DNA of 64,000 bases from NCBI GenBank assembly GCA_022414725.1, contig CM039467.1:9721217-9785216 (forward strand), in the 5' to 3' direction. Below, piece by piece: positions 11,789 through 23,392 of the stretch (positions are counted from its first letter, which is position 1; each line of letters starts with the position of its first letter). The position numbers and the translations under genes were made by a program. The stretch is from Microglena sp. YARC. Its lineage: Eukaryota > Chlorophyta > Chlorophyceae > Chlamydomonadales > Chlamydomonadaceae. A model generated the notes under the pieces. It was given only the letters and a program-made list of their open reading frames with translations. It did not search any database and had not been told where the DNA came from.

Positions 11789-12042
11789 CTTGAGGGCGGC
11801 CCGTTGGCGCACAAGACAGGAGAGTAAGTTGAGGATGGCGACACAAGGGTTTTCTGACCCGTTGCATATGGCCACACACTCCTTGCCCTTGATGTGGCAG
11901 CTACCAGCACCACATCCACTGGATAGCATTTCAATGAGCACATTATGACGGTTGGCTTCTGGGGCAAGGATTTCGGAGATGAAGGAGGGGTCTCGGACCA
12001 CAATGCTGGCACAAGCATCCACCACTACGGCGACGACGGTAC
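11789..12042 (-). CDS. Exon D of armadillo-like repeat protein
   Basis: This 254-nt exon lies between CCACCCAG|GTACC and CTCAAG|GTGAGG. It begins with the last two bases of a split codon whose first base is supplied by exon E, so the phases fit. The peptide includes TVVAVVVDACASIVVRDPSF, ISEILAPEANRHNVLIEML, GKECVAICNGSENPCVAILN and LLSCLVRQRAALK. It has two to three armadillo-like helical units, with the 'NPCVAILNLLSCLV' pattern typical of an H3 helix. Confidence 0.87.
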
Positions 12043-12800
12043 CTGGGTGGTGGAGGGTGAGGGGAAGTTTGGTGGTGGTGGTGGTGGTGGTCGTGGTGGT
12101 GATGATGGTGGTGTAGGTGGTGGAGGGAGCAGGATTTCGGAGATGAAGGAGGGGTCTCGGACCACAATGCTGGCACAAGCATCCACCACTACAGGGACGA
12201 CGGTACCTGGGTGGTGGAGGGTGAGGGGAAGTTTGGTGGTGGTGGTGGTGGTGGTGGTGGTGGTGATGATGGTGGTGTAGGTGGTGGAGGGAGCAGGATT
12301 TTGGAGATGAAGGAGGGGTCTCGGACCACAATGCTGGCACAAGCATCCACCACTGCAGCGACGACAGTACCTGGGTGTCGGAGGGTGAGGGGAAGTTTGG
12401 TGGTGGTGGTGGTGGTGGTCGTGGTGATGATGATGGTGGTGTAGGTGGTGGAGGGAGCAGGATTTTAGAGATAAAGGAGGGGTCTCGACCACAACGCTGG
12501 CACAAGCATCCACCACTACGGCGACGACGGTACCTGGGTGGTGGAGGGTGAGGGGAAGTTTGGTGTTGGTGTTGGTGGTGGTCGTGGTGGTGATGATGGT
12601 GGTGTAGGTGGTGGAGGGAGCAGGATTTTGGAGTTGAAGGAGGGGTCCCGGACGACAATGCTGGCACAAGCATCCACCACTACAGGGACGACGGTACCTG
12701 GGTGGTGGAGGGTGAGGGGAAGGTTGGTGGTGGTGGTGGTCGTGGTGGTGGTGTTAGTGGTGGACGTGGTTGTGGTGATGGTGGTGTAGGTGGTGGCATC
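12043..12800 (-). repeat. Four copies of exon D 5' edge with acceptor
   Basis: About 165-bp units (near 12,125-12,210, 12,290-12,375, 12,455-12,540 and 12,610-12,700) repeat VVVDACASIVVRDPSFIS plus the CACCCAG acceptor. They are separated by (GGT)n/(ACC)n triplet runs and a GGAGGGAGCAGGATTT block. They sit upstream of the real exon D. Confidence 0.88.
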
Positions 12801-15265
12801 AAACCAAAGCATCAGCACCACTCTTAAGCTCTTTGCTGAATGTCAAGTACAGAAGTGCATACTTCGTGCCGCTGCTAACAACGAGATGCAACACCCTCCC
12901 ATACCCTACACCACCAACACGATTCAAAACGAACACACCCCAGCACCTGCAAAACACTACACGTCTGGACAGAAACCCCGAACCCAAAGCGTCATCACCA
13001 GTTTGGGGCTCTTCGCTGAACGCCAACTTAATGAAAGTGACTCCCTCATGTCGCTGCTAACAACGAGATGCAACTCGCACACACTACACCACCAACACGC
13101 CGCAACATAAAAACATTACAGCTGTGTTGGAATAACACTTTACCTCTCAACACACCGAACCCAAAGCGTCCTCTCACCGGTTTGGGGCTATTTGCTGAAC
13201 GCCAACTTAATGAGAGTGACTGACTATTGTCGCTGCTCACAATGATACTCAACACACACACACACACCCTACACCACCAACACACTGCAAAACTGCCACA
13301 CCCCAGCACCTGCCTAACACTACACGTCTACGCACAAACCCGAACCCAAAGCGGCTTCTCACCAGCTTGAGGCTCTTCGCTGAAGGCCAATTTAATAAGT
13401 ACCTCCCCATACCGCTGCTCATAATAATACTCAACACACTGACCCACCCTACACCACCAACACGCTGCAAAACGACCACACCCCAGCACTTTGACAATGC
13501 TACACCTTCGAGGCTCTTCACTGAACACCAACTTAAGGAGTACATCCTTCATGCCGCAGCTCAAAACAAAATGAACTCGTTTATACACAAACCCCGGACC
13601 CACAGCGTCCTCTCACCAGTTTGGGGCTCTTCGCTGAACGCCAACTTAAGGAGTACATCCCTCATGCCGCAGCTCAAAACAAAATGAACTAATTTATACA
13701 CAAACCCCGGACCCACAGCGTCCTCTCAGCAGTTTGGGGCTCTTCACTGAACGCCAACTTAAGGAGTACATCCCCCATGCCGCAGCTCAAAACAAAATGA
13801 ACTCGTTTATACACAACCCCCGGACCCACAGCGTCCTCTCAGCAGTTTGGGGCTCTTTGCTGAACGCCAACTTAATGAGAGTGCCTGACTTTTGTCGCTG
13901 CTACCAACAAGATGCAACACAGACCCTCACACTCCACCACCAACACACTACACACCTAACTACATTACAGCACCTGCATATCACTACACATCTAGATAGG
14001 AACCCCGAACCCAAAGCGTCCTCACCGGCTTGAGGCTCTTCGCTAAACGCCAATTTCAGAAGTACCTCCCTCATGCCGCAGCTCAAAACGAAATGCAACA
14101 CCTTTATGCAGATACCCCGAACCCAAAGCGTCCTCACCAGCTTGAGGCTCTTCGCTAAACGCCAATTTAAGAAGTACCTCCCTCATACCGCAGCTCAAAA
14201 CGAAATGCAACACCTTTATGCAGATACCCCGAACCCAAAGCGTCCTCACCGGCTTGAGGCTCTTCCCTAAACGCCATTTTAAGAAGTACCTCCCTCATAC
14301 CGCTGCTCACACTGATATTCAATACACACACACCCTTCACCACCAACACGTTGCAAAACGACCACATGCCAGCGCCTGCCTAACACTGCACCTCTAGAAA
14401 AAATGTCAAGTTCATAAGTACCTCCCTCATGTTGCTGCTCACAACGAGGTGCAACACCTACCCACACTCCACAACCAACACCCTGCAAAACAACAACACC
14501 CCAGCACTTTCCCAATGCTACACCTCTAAACAAAAACTCCTGACCCCCTCCTAACTCACCACTCTTAAGCTCTTGGCTTCGCTTGGCCGAGTTCGAAGTA
14601 CCTCCCTTATGTCGCTGCTCACACTGATATTCAATACACCCATACCCTACACCACCAACACTCTGCAAAACAACCACATGCCAGCGCATATTTAACACTA
14701 CACTTTTACCCCCACAGCGTCCTCACCAGTTTGGGGATCTTCGCTGAACGCCAATTTAAGAAGTGCCTCCCTCATGTTGCTGCTCATAATGATAGTCAAC
14801 ACCGACCCACCCTACACCACCAACACGCTGCAAAACAAACACATGCCAACGCCTGCCAAACGCTACACCTCTAAACACAAACCCAAAGGTCCTCACCAGT
14901 CTGAGCCTCTTTGCTGAACGCCAACTTATTGAGAGACTCCCTCATGTCGCTGCTCACACTGATATTCAACACACCGACCCACCCTACACCACCAACACCC
15001 TGCAAAACAACCACATGCTAGCACCTGTTTAACACTACACCTCTAAACACAAAACCCAAAGTGTCCTCTCACCAGTCTGAGCCTCTTCGCTGAACGCCAA
15101 TTTAAGAAGTGCCTCCACATACTGCTGCTCACAATGATACTCAACACACACACACACATCTTACACCACCAACACGCACACACACACACACACACACATC
15201 TTACACCACGAACACACACACACACACTCATTCTACAACACCAACACGCTGCAAAGCGTCCTCAC
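12801..15265 (-). repeat. Array of about 15 copies of exon E 3' edge with donor
   Basis: Units of about 110-185 bp repeat the exon E end (SDMREFLIKLAFSEEPQ) and the CTG|GTGAGGACGC donor region. Plus-strand signatures (GAGGCTCTTCGCTGAACGCC and variants) occur near 13,000, 13,180, 13,363, 13,508, 13,620, 13,733, 13,848, 14,028, 14,140, 14,252, 14,567, 14,728, 14,900 and 15,072. ACACACAC and CACCACCAACAC spacers are present, with a CA microsatellite at about 15,176-15,200. Confidence 0.87.
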
Positions 15266-15377
15266 CAGTTTGAGGCTCTTCGCTGAACGCCAACTTAATG
15301 AGAAACTCCCTCATGTCGCTGCTCACAATGACACTCAACACATTGGCAAAGCAGACGGCACGGACCAGGATGCACCC
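15266..15377 (-). CDS. Exon E of armadillo-like repeat protein
   Basis: This 112-nt exon of 37 codons plus one base has acceptor ATTGCAG|GGGTGC and donor AAACTG|GTGAGG. The peptide is GCILVRAVCFANVLSVIVSS followed by DMREFLIKLAFSEEPQT. The trailing G pairs with the two bases at the start of exon D to form GGT. Helical, armadillo-like. Confidence 0.85.
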
Positions 15378-17935
15378 CTGCAATTAAATGGTAGGTGATG
15401 TTAGGTGTCAGTATAACAAGTTTACAGACCAGGATGCAGCCCAGCAATTAAATGGTAGGTGATGTAAGGCTATGGGAAAACAATATTACGGACCAGGATG
15501 CAGCCCTGCAATTAAATGGTAGGTGATGTAAGGCTATGGGAAAACAATATTACGGACCAGGATGCAGCCCTGCAATTAAATGGTAGGTGATGTTAGGTGT
15601 CAGTAAAACAATATTACGGACCAGGATGCAGCCCTGCAATTAAATGGTAGGTGATGTAAGGTTATGGTAAAACAATATTACGGACCAGGATGCAGCCCTG
15701 CAATTAAATGGTAGGTGATGTAAGGTTATGGTAAAACAATATTACGGACCAGGATGCAGCCCTGCAATTAAATGGTAGGTGATGTAAGGCTATGGTAAAA
15801 CAATATTACGGACCAGGATGCAGCCCTGCAATTAAATGGTAGGTGATGTAAGGCTATGGGAAAACAATATTACGGACCAGGATGCAGCCCTGCAATTAAA
15901 TGGTAGGTGATGTAAGGCTATGGTAAAACAATATTACGGACCAGGATGCAGCCCTGCAATTAAATGGTAGGTGATGTAAGGCTATGGGAAAACAATATTA
16001 CGGACCAGGATGCCGCCCTGCAATTAAATGGTAGGTCATGTAAGGCTATGGTAAAACAATATTACGGACCAGGATGCAGCCCTGCAATTAAATGGTAGAT
16101 GATGTAAGGCTATGGGAAAACAATATTACGGACCAGGATGCAGCCCTGCAATTAAATGGTAGGTGATGTAAGGCTATGGTAAAACAATATAACAGACCAG
16201 GATACAGCCCTGCAATTAAATGGTAGGTGATGTAAGGCTATGGTAAAACAATATAACAGACCAGGATACAGCCCTGCAATTAAATGGTAGGTGATGTAAG
16301 GCTATGGTAAAACAATATTACGGACCAGGATGCAGCCCTGCAATTAAATGGTAGGTGATGTAAGGCTATGGTAAAACAATATTACAGACCAGGATACAGC
16401 CCTGCAATTAAATGGTAGGTGATGTTAGGTGTCAGTATAACAATATTACGGACCAGGATGCAGCCCTGCAATTAGAATTCAGGAGTCGGCAGGTTAGTTA
16501 CCTCCCGTGCACATTAATCCTCTCCAGTTACCACCAGTGTCGGTGTCGGTGCTGGTGCTGAAACTTAACATCTAATAGACCAGACTTTGTGTGTGGATCA
16601 GGATGCAGCCCTGCAATAAGATGTTAGGTGTTGCTAGGTTAGTCACCTCCAGTTACCACCAGTTTCGGTGTTGGTGCTGGTGCTGAAACCTAACATCTAA
16701 CAGACCAGACTTCGTGTGTGGATCAGGATGCAGCCCTGCAATAAGATGTTAGGTGTTGCTAGGTTAGTCACCTCCAGTTACCACCAGTGTCGGTGTTGGT
16801 GCTGGTGCTGAAACCTAACATCTAACTGACCAGACTTCGTGTGTGGATCAGGATGCAGCCCTGCAATAAGATGTTAGGTGTTGCTAGGTTAGTCACCTCC
16901 AGTTACCACCAGTGTCGGTGTTGGTGCTGGTGCTGAAACCTAACATCTAACAGACCAGACTTCGTGTGTGGATCAGGATGCAGCCCTGCAATAAGATGTT
17001 AGGTGTTGCTAGGTTAGTCACCTCCAGTTACCACCAGTGTCGGTGTTGGTGCTGGTGCTGAAACCCAACATCTAATAGACCAGACTTCGTGTGTGGATCA
17101 GGATGCAGCCCTGCAATAAGATGTTAGGTGTTGCTAGGTTAGTCACCTCCAGTTCCCTCCAGTGTCGGTGTTGGTGCTGGTGCTGAAACCTAACATCTAA
17201 CAGACCAGACTTCGTGTGTGGATCAGGATGCAGCCCTGCAATGGAATGCCAGGTGTCAGTACTATTTGGCACGTCCCTGTTACTGTCTGTGATAAACACA
17301 CATACAGGTGTGTGATGCAATTAGATGGCAGGTGACTGTAAAACAATATTGTGGACGAGGATGCAGCCCTGCAATGGAATGCCAGGTGTCAGTACTACTT
17401 GGCACGTCCCTGTTACTGTCTGTAATAAACACACATACAGGTGTGTGATGCAATTAGCTGGTAGGTGACTGTAAAACAATATTGCGGACGAGGATGCAGC
17501 CCTGCAATTACATGCTAGGTGTCAGTACTATTTGGCGCGTCCCTGTAACTTTCTGTAATAAACACACATACAGGTGTGTGATGCAATGAGATGGTAGGTG
17601 ACTGTAAAACAATATTGCGGACGAGGATGCAGCCCTGCAATTACATGCTAGGTGTCAGTACTATTTGACGCGTCCCTGTAACTTTCTGTAATAAACACAC
17701 ATACAGGTGTGTGATGCAATGAGATGGTAGGTGACTGTAAAACAATATTGCGGACGAGGATGCAGCCCTGCAATTACATGCTAGGTGTCAGTACTATTTG
17801 GCGCGTCCCTGTAACTTTCTGTAATAAACACACATACAGGTGTGTGATGCAATGAGATGGTAGGTGACTGTAAAACAATATTGCGGACGAGGATGCAGCC
17901 CTGCAATGGAATGTCAGGTGTCAGTTCTATTTGGC
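15378..17935 (-). repeat. Three sub-arrays derived from exon E 5' edge with acceptor
   Basis: Sub-array 1 (about 15,400-16,480) has roughly 17 near-identical ~64-bp units, each containing the first ~20 bp of exon E (GCILVR) and its acceptor ACCATTTAATTGCAG. Sub-array 2 (about 16,560-17,240) has about six 123-bp units (GCATCCTGATCCACACACG). Sub-array 3 (about 17,240-17,920) has five ~120-bp units with ACACACATACAGGTGTGTG spacers. All retain GGCTGCATCCT plus an upstream CAG. Confidence 0.9.
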
Positions 17936-17949
17936 ACGTCCCTGTAACC

Positions 17950-19273
17950 GTCTGTAATAAACAAAAGAACTTGCCTGTATCTTCTGCTTCTCCAAATATT
18001 CAACAATACATAAAAATACAAATGAATATAAATATAAATAGAAATATAAATATAAATATATATACAATTACAAATATGAATATAAATGAACTTGCCTGTA
18101 TCTGCCACTCCTCCAAGTATGCAACAACACATTAATATAAAATCATGTAACACAATTATAAACCCAAATATAAATATGAATGAACATACCTGTATCTGCT
18201 GCTCCTCCAAGTAAGCAACAGTACATAAATATAAATACAAATATAAATATAAATATAAATATAAACATAAATATAAATGAACTTGCCTGTATCTGCTGCT
18301 CCTCCAAGTGTGAAAAAATTCATTAATATACATGTAAATATTAATATTAATATAAATATAAATATACATACGAATGAACTTGCCTGTATCTGCTGCAACA
18401 TTGCATTGATATACACATAAATATAAATATACATATAAATATACATACAACTGAACTTGCCTATATCTGCTGCTCCTCCAAGAATGCAACAATACATTAA
18501 TATACATATAATAAGCATACAAATATTGATATAAATGAACTTGCCTGTATCTGCTGCTCCTCCAAGAATGCAACAATGCATTAATATACAAATAATGAAC
18601 ATATAAATATTGATACAAATGCATTTGCCTGTATCCTCCAAGTATGCAACAGTGCATTAATATAAACAAACATATAAATATAGATATAAATACAAATGAA
18701 CTTGCCTGTATCTGCTGCTCCTCCAAGTATGCAACAATTGATACATATAAATATAAATAGGAATAGTAATAAAAAAAGAAATATGAATATAAATGAACTT
18801 GCCTGTATCTGCTGCCCCTCCGAACAGCCAACAATTCATTAAAATAAATACGAAAATGCTTATACATATAATATGCTTATACATATAATTACAAATATGA
18901 ATAAAAATTTACTCGTCTGTATCTGATGCTCCTCCGAGTGTGTATCAATACATCAATATGCATGTGCATATAAATATATAAATTAATAGAAATAAAAATC
19001 AACTTACCTGTATCTGCTGCTCCTCTACGGATGCAACAATACATAAATATGAATATAAACATTAATATAAATACAAATAAAAATCAACTTACCTGTATCT
19101 GCTGCTCCTCCACGGATGCAACAATAAATAAATACAAATATAAATATAAACATTCATACAAATAAAAATATAAATCAACTTACTGCATCTGCTGCTCCTC
19201 CACGGATGCAACAATAAATAAATATAAATATAAATGTAAATATAAACATTCATACAAATAAAAATGAACTTAC
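17950..19273 (-). repeat. Array of about 14 copies of exon F 3' edge with donor
   Basis: About 80-100-bp units carry only the last ~25 bp of exon F (EEQQIQ) and its donor CAG|GTAAGT or CAG|GCAAGT. They are separated by AT-rich (ATAAAT)n spacer. Many copies read GCAAGT instead of GTAAGT, that is, CAG|GC rather than CAG|GT. Copies start near 17,967, 18,089, 18,187, 18,281, 18,377, 18,455, 18,537, 18,627, 18,699, 18,798, 18,908, 19,003, 19,087 and 19,182. Confidence 0.86.
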
Positions 19274-19366
19274 CTGTATCTGCTGCTCCTCCACGGATGA
19301 GTTCAGCTTTTTGCAGACAATTCTAGAAGCCTCGTCCACCAGTGCAGGATCGTGTGTGGACATTAG
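19274..19366 (-). CDS. Exon F of armadillo-like repeat protein
   Basis: This 93-nt exon of 31 codons is phase 0 on both sides: ATGCTGCAG|CTAATG to ATACAG|GTAAGT. The peptide is LMSTHDPALVDEASRIV followed by CKKLNSSVEEQQIQ. It is short but has both canonical splice sites, correct phase relative to exons G and E, and flanking edge arrays on each side like the other exons. Confidence 0.82.
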
Positions 19367-19429
19367 CTGCAGCATGGAAATAAATTCAAATATGTATTAG
19401 TAACATGCGAAGAAGAAACAAAAAAGTAT

Positions 19430-19640
19430 AAAATGAAATAAGGACCATGTGTGGGCATCAGCTGCAGCACGGCAATGAATTCAAGTATGAATGAATTAAA
19501 TATGAAATAAAGTATATAATAGAATATAAAATATAATCAGGATTGTGTGTGGACATCACCTGCAGCATGGCAATGACTTTAAATACGTTCGAGAAAAATA
19601 TTAGATATAAAATAAACTATAAAACAAAATATGATACCGT
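19430..19640 (-). repeat. Copies of exon F 5' edge with acceptor, left part
   Basis: Two units (near 19,440 and 19,535) contain GATGTCCACACA plus the GCTGCAG acceptor and AT-rich spacer. The same family resumes at 21,605-21,800 with three more units, so about 2 kb of other sequence separates two halves of one array. Confidence 0.8.
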
Positions 19641-20905
19641 ACTGACAGGATCATTTCACTTTTCTAAAATTTGACGGTCGGTTTGAGGGGTTTTATTATA
19701 ATTTGATGTTTTTAATTTGACGTTTTATTCAAGAGGAATATAGTTTAACGTTATACATATGACGGTTTTAATTATAATAAAATCCATTAATACAACTGAA
19801 TGTTTCTACTTGAACACGTTACACTGGTTCATTGCCTTTCTTCAGAAGGTGAGCTGCAAATTTTGCTTTTACATGTTCCTGGCTGGAGGCATGGAGGCAT
19901 GTAACCAAGCTCAAGTTTAGTCAAGGCAATACAAGTGTTTACAAGGCTACTAGGTCATACTGTTGGAACGACTGAACCATATGAACAACATTAATAATAA
20001 GAAGAATTAGCTTGTTATACACTCTGTAAAATGATCAAATTAATTGCATCAAAATTTCAGATCGGCCAGCCCTGGCCCTTGGGATAGTGGGTTCTGAGGC
20101 TTTGCACAGTGGGCTCAACGCTTCCCAAATGGTGTCTTGTAGTGGAAGGTGTGATCAACTAGTTGGAACTACTTTCAACGGCCACTAACATGTGGAAGGC
20201 CTCCCACTTCACATACTTATTTGTCTGATGTCTGTTTTTTAACTGACCCATCCAGAAGGTACCCCAGAGTTTACAGGAAGTTCACTGTTCTTTTAGTGAA
20301 ATACTTGCTGCCAGGGTACTTCAAATGGCCAAATTGGCCAGCGCTTTAGCGCACTTGAAAACAGAAAAACTGCGCGGTGTAGTGCAAAAAGCGCAAAACT
20401 TGCTTGCAGCGCCCACAAGGGGTTGCAAAAAACTGCGCTTAAAGCGCAGAGGGGGTCAAAAAGTCAGCGCTCAAAAGCGCAAAAGCGCGCGCTTTGAATT
20501 ACCCTGCTTGCTGCTCGTCGTCGCCGGGGTTGTCGCGGGGTTACAAGCGACAGCCTCTCGAACTTCGGCTGCAAACCGGTTCAGTTGGTTGTTAGAGGCG
20601 GCGATCTCTCTAGGCTCTATACGTTTAAAGGAGCCCTGCTGAGTGCTTTGCTTATGGTGAGTTTGAGCTACTCGAAGTCGCAAACGTCCCCCGGGGGATC
20701 TATCGAGAGGCTCGGCCATGAGATCTGGGAAAGCTTGTCAAGCGCTGCATGTTGAGGTCCCAAGGCGGGGGGTAGTAAGCCCTATGTGGAGCCTACAGCC
20801 TAATATCGCGCCTGATAACGGGCTGACGTATTTTTCGTCGCGAATATACTAAACGCCTCGATTTGACAGTTGCTTCCATCAAAGTAAAACGTTAAATTTT
20901 CCTGT
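19641..20905. other. Non-repetitive insertion inside the exon F array
   Basis: This sequence has no similarity to the surrounding array. From about 20,330 to 20,490 it is crowded with GCGC (AGCGC/GCGCT) tetramers. From 20,495 to 20,880 it is GC-rich without a convincing ORF; a minus-strand frame of about 80 codons at 20,471-20,719 shows no recognisable domain. No terminal repeats or target duplication were seen by eye. Confidence 0.5.
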
Positions 20906-20908
20906 CGG

Positions 20909-21609
20909 TAAGGTATAATATAATATATTATAATATAATATAATATAATATAACATAACATAACATAACATAACATAACATAACATAACATAACATAACA
21001 TAACATAATATGATATGATATAATATAATATAATATAATGTAATATAATATAATATAATATAATATAATATAAATATAATATATAATATAATATAATATA
21101 ATATAGTATAATCTTATATAATATTATATAATATAATATAATATAATATAATATAATCTAATATAACATAACATAACATAACAAAACATAACATAACATA
21201 ACATAACATAACATAACATAACATAACATAACATAACATAACATAACATAACATAACATAACATAACATAACATAACATAACATAACATAACATAACATA
21301 ACATAACATAACATAACATAACATAACATAACATAAGATAAGATAAGATAAGATAATATAATATAATGTAATATAATATAATATAATATAATATAATATA
21401 ATATAATATAATATAATATAATATATATATAATATAATATAATATAATATAATATAATATAATATAATATAATATAATATAATATAATATAAATAATATA
21501 ATATAATATAATATAATATAATATAATATAATATAATATAATATAATATAATATAATATAATAATATAATATAATATAATATAATATAATATAATATAAT
21601 ATAATATAG
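20909..21609. repeat. Pentanucleotide satellite (TAATA)n / (TAACA)n
   Basis: About 700 bp of ATAAT-type repeats has two internal blocks in which the unit is switched to ATAAC (about 20,950-21,007 and 21,165-21,330). Open frames across it translate to LYYII or LCYVM repeats and are not genes. Confidence 0.95.
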
Positions 21610-21800
21610 AATCAGGATCATGTGTGGACATCAGCTGCAGCATGGCAATGAATTGAAATGTGTATGAGTATAAAAGAATACAAAATACAGTCAGGATTGT
21701 GTGTGGACTTCAGCTGCACCATGGCAATGAATTTAAATATGTATGAGAAAAATTTAAAATCAGGATTGTGTGTGGATATTAGCTGCAGCATGTATGAGTA
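21610..21800 (-). repeat. Copies of exon F 5' edge with acceptor, right part
   Basis: Three further units (near 21,620, 21,695 and 21,765) of the exon F acceptor family contain CAGGATNRTGTGTGGACAT and GCTGCAGCATGGCAATGAA. Confidence 0.78.
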
Positions 21801-22050
21801 GGGTTATCAAGTAGGATATCGTGGATACATAATATATATAGGGTTTGGTTGGGTTAGTTTAGGTTTGGTTACATAGGTTGGGTATATATCATATATAGGG
21901 CATATACTCAGGTATATATACATACATATCGTATGATATATTGTACAATATCGTACATTATATCAATATAGCTTAAAACAATGTCGTGCGACATTGTATA
22001 ATGTATTGCCTGATACTCTATAATCCAACCTGCTGCCCCAAAAGAGGGCA

Positions 22051-22088
22051 GCGGGTTGGATTCCCTAGTATCAGGGAATCCAACCTGC
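22051..22088. repeat. Hairpin with 16-bp stem
   Basis: The arms at 22,051-22,066 and 22,073-22,088 are complementary at 15 of 16 positions around the 6-nt loop AGTATC. It lies in 21,800-22,190, which otherwise holds only AT-rich and CT-rich sequence. Confidence 0.75.
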
Positions 22089-22189
22089 TCCCACTCCCGT
22101 TCCTCTCTCCCCTACCCTTACTCCCTCCCACTCTCACACCTCTCCCCTCCCCACCCAACCTCACTGTCAATTTAGGGAGTCCTTAGCAT

Positions 22190-22985
22190 CATTTTCTACA
22201 CCCCTATGGCATCCTTCCCTCACGTAATGCACCCTGTTTTCAAGCCAAACAAAAGGGTGAGGAAGACCCCCCAAATCACCAGTGCACCTTCTTCCAACTG
22301 CATCGAGAAAGCTGCCGCTGCTAATCGTTTGATCGCAATGCGTGATGCAGTTGATTGGATGGACAAATTCTTGCACCCAAGTTGCGTCCAAGTTGACTTT
22401 ATTTTGCACGCCCAAATTATTAGAGCATGTATCTAGGCTAGAGGCTCCTAGACCATGCAATCAACTGTACAAAGGTGTGTCCATCAGGGATTTGTTTCCG
22501 CTATTTACAGCGATCGCATTTTTGGCAGAGCCCCCCTCTTGGCAGAGCCCCCCACCTCTTGGCCCCCCTCTTGGCAGAGCCCCCCACCTCTTCAAGGGTG
22601 AGTGAGTGACATAGTTGAATGAATAAACCAATTCATGTACCCAAGTTTGCAAGTTCAAGTTTACTGTATTTAGCAGGCCCAAATTAGCAGAGCAACTCCT
22701 TCCCACTGCATTGACAAAGCTGCTGCTGCTAATTGTATGATCGCAAGTGCGTGGCACAGTTGAATGAATAAACTAATTTATGTACCCAAGCTAAGTTCAA
22801 GGTGACTGTATTTTGCAAACCCAAATTAGCAGAGCAACTTCTTCCCACTGCATTGACAAAGCTGCTGCTGCTGCTAATCGTGTGATCCCGTGTGCGACAT
22901 AGTTGAATTAATAAACCAATTCATGTACCCAAGCTAAGTTCAAGTTGACTGTATTTTGCATGCCCAAATTAGCCGTGCAACTATC
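22190..22985 (-). repeat. Tandem repeat, probably diverged copies of exon G 3' edge
   Basis: Four ~135-145-bp units have the plus-strand signature GAATAAACCAATTCATGTACCC plus AAATTAGCAGAGCAACTTC. Minus-strand frames read VQEFVHPIN, VHELVYSFN and similar, resembling DELVHPFKE at the end of exon G. This fits the donor-side pattern seen for other exons, but divergence is much greater, so this assignment is tentative. Confidence 0.55.
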
Positions 22986-23111
22986 TCCCATGGGGGAGCT
23001 TTTGGCTGCTTTGGGGCTAAAACAGCTGTTAATAGAACCCAAAAAGCTACTAGAAGCACCATGGTGCTATATTAAGACACTGGTTCAATTACAGATAGCC
23101 TTGCTGCTCAC

Positions 23112-23387
23112 CTCCTTGAAGGGGTGAACTAGCTCGTCGACATCCGCCTTCGTGGTTGCTTTGGCAAAGCCATTGAGCAATTCGGTCAACCGAGGTATCC
23201 CATTCTTGTCTGAATGCAAATCCGAGGCTGGAACAGATGGCTGGAGCGTCGCATGCTGGCCCACCTCTTCCCCGTTGGATTGGTCCGAAACCACCTGAGC
23301 AGCGCAAGATGTGTCGCATGCTTTTTCCCTCGCAGCGAGAGCCAATCCGCTTGCTTGCTGCTGCTCTACGTCGTCTACGTTGGTCAT
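23112..23387 (-). CDS. Exon G, upstream of the armadillo exons
   Basis: This 276-nt exon of 92 codons has acceptor GATACAG|ATGACC and donor AAGGAG|GTGAGC, and is phase 0 into exon F. The peptide starts MTNVDDVEQQQASGLALAAR, continues through a low-complexity part (TLQPSVPASDLHSDKNG) and ends IPRLTELLNGFAKATTK, ADVDELVHPFKE. The ATG directly after the acceptor could be an initiator if the CAG is not used, so this might be the first coding exon. The splice-acceptor reading is preferred because the pyrimidine-rich tract upstream is consistent with an intron. Confidence 0.65.
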
Positions 23388-23392
23388 CTGTA

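Noticed and set aside
11744..12673. 309-codon minus-strand ORF
   Set aside because: It merges the genuine exon D with its acceptor-side copies and (ACC)n spacers; only 11,789-12,042 is kept as coding.
15400..16480. CRISPR-like regularity of ~64-bp units
   Set aside because: Units are near-identical throughout with no unique spacers, the DNA is eukaryotic, and each unit is an exon-edge copy.
17914..18867. 317-codon minus-strand ORF rich in Tyr, Leu and Ile
   Set aside because: It runs through the ATAAAT spacers and donor copies of the exon F array; the repeated EEQQIQ is in a different frame and donors would interrupt it.
21124..21643. ORFs of 160 codons composed of LYYII and LCYVM
   Set aside because: A pentanucleotide repeat has no stops in some frames; low-complexity artefact.
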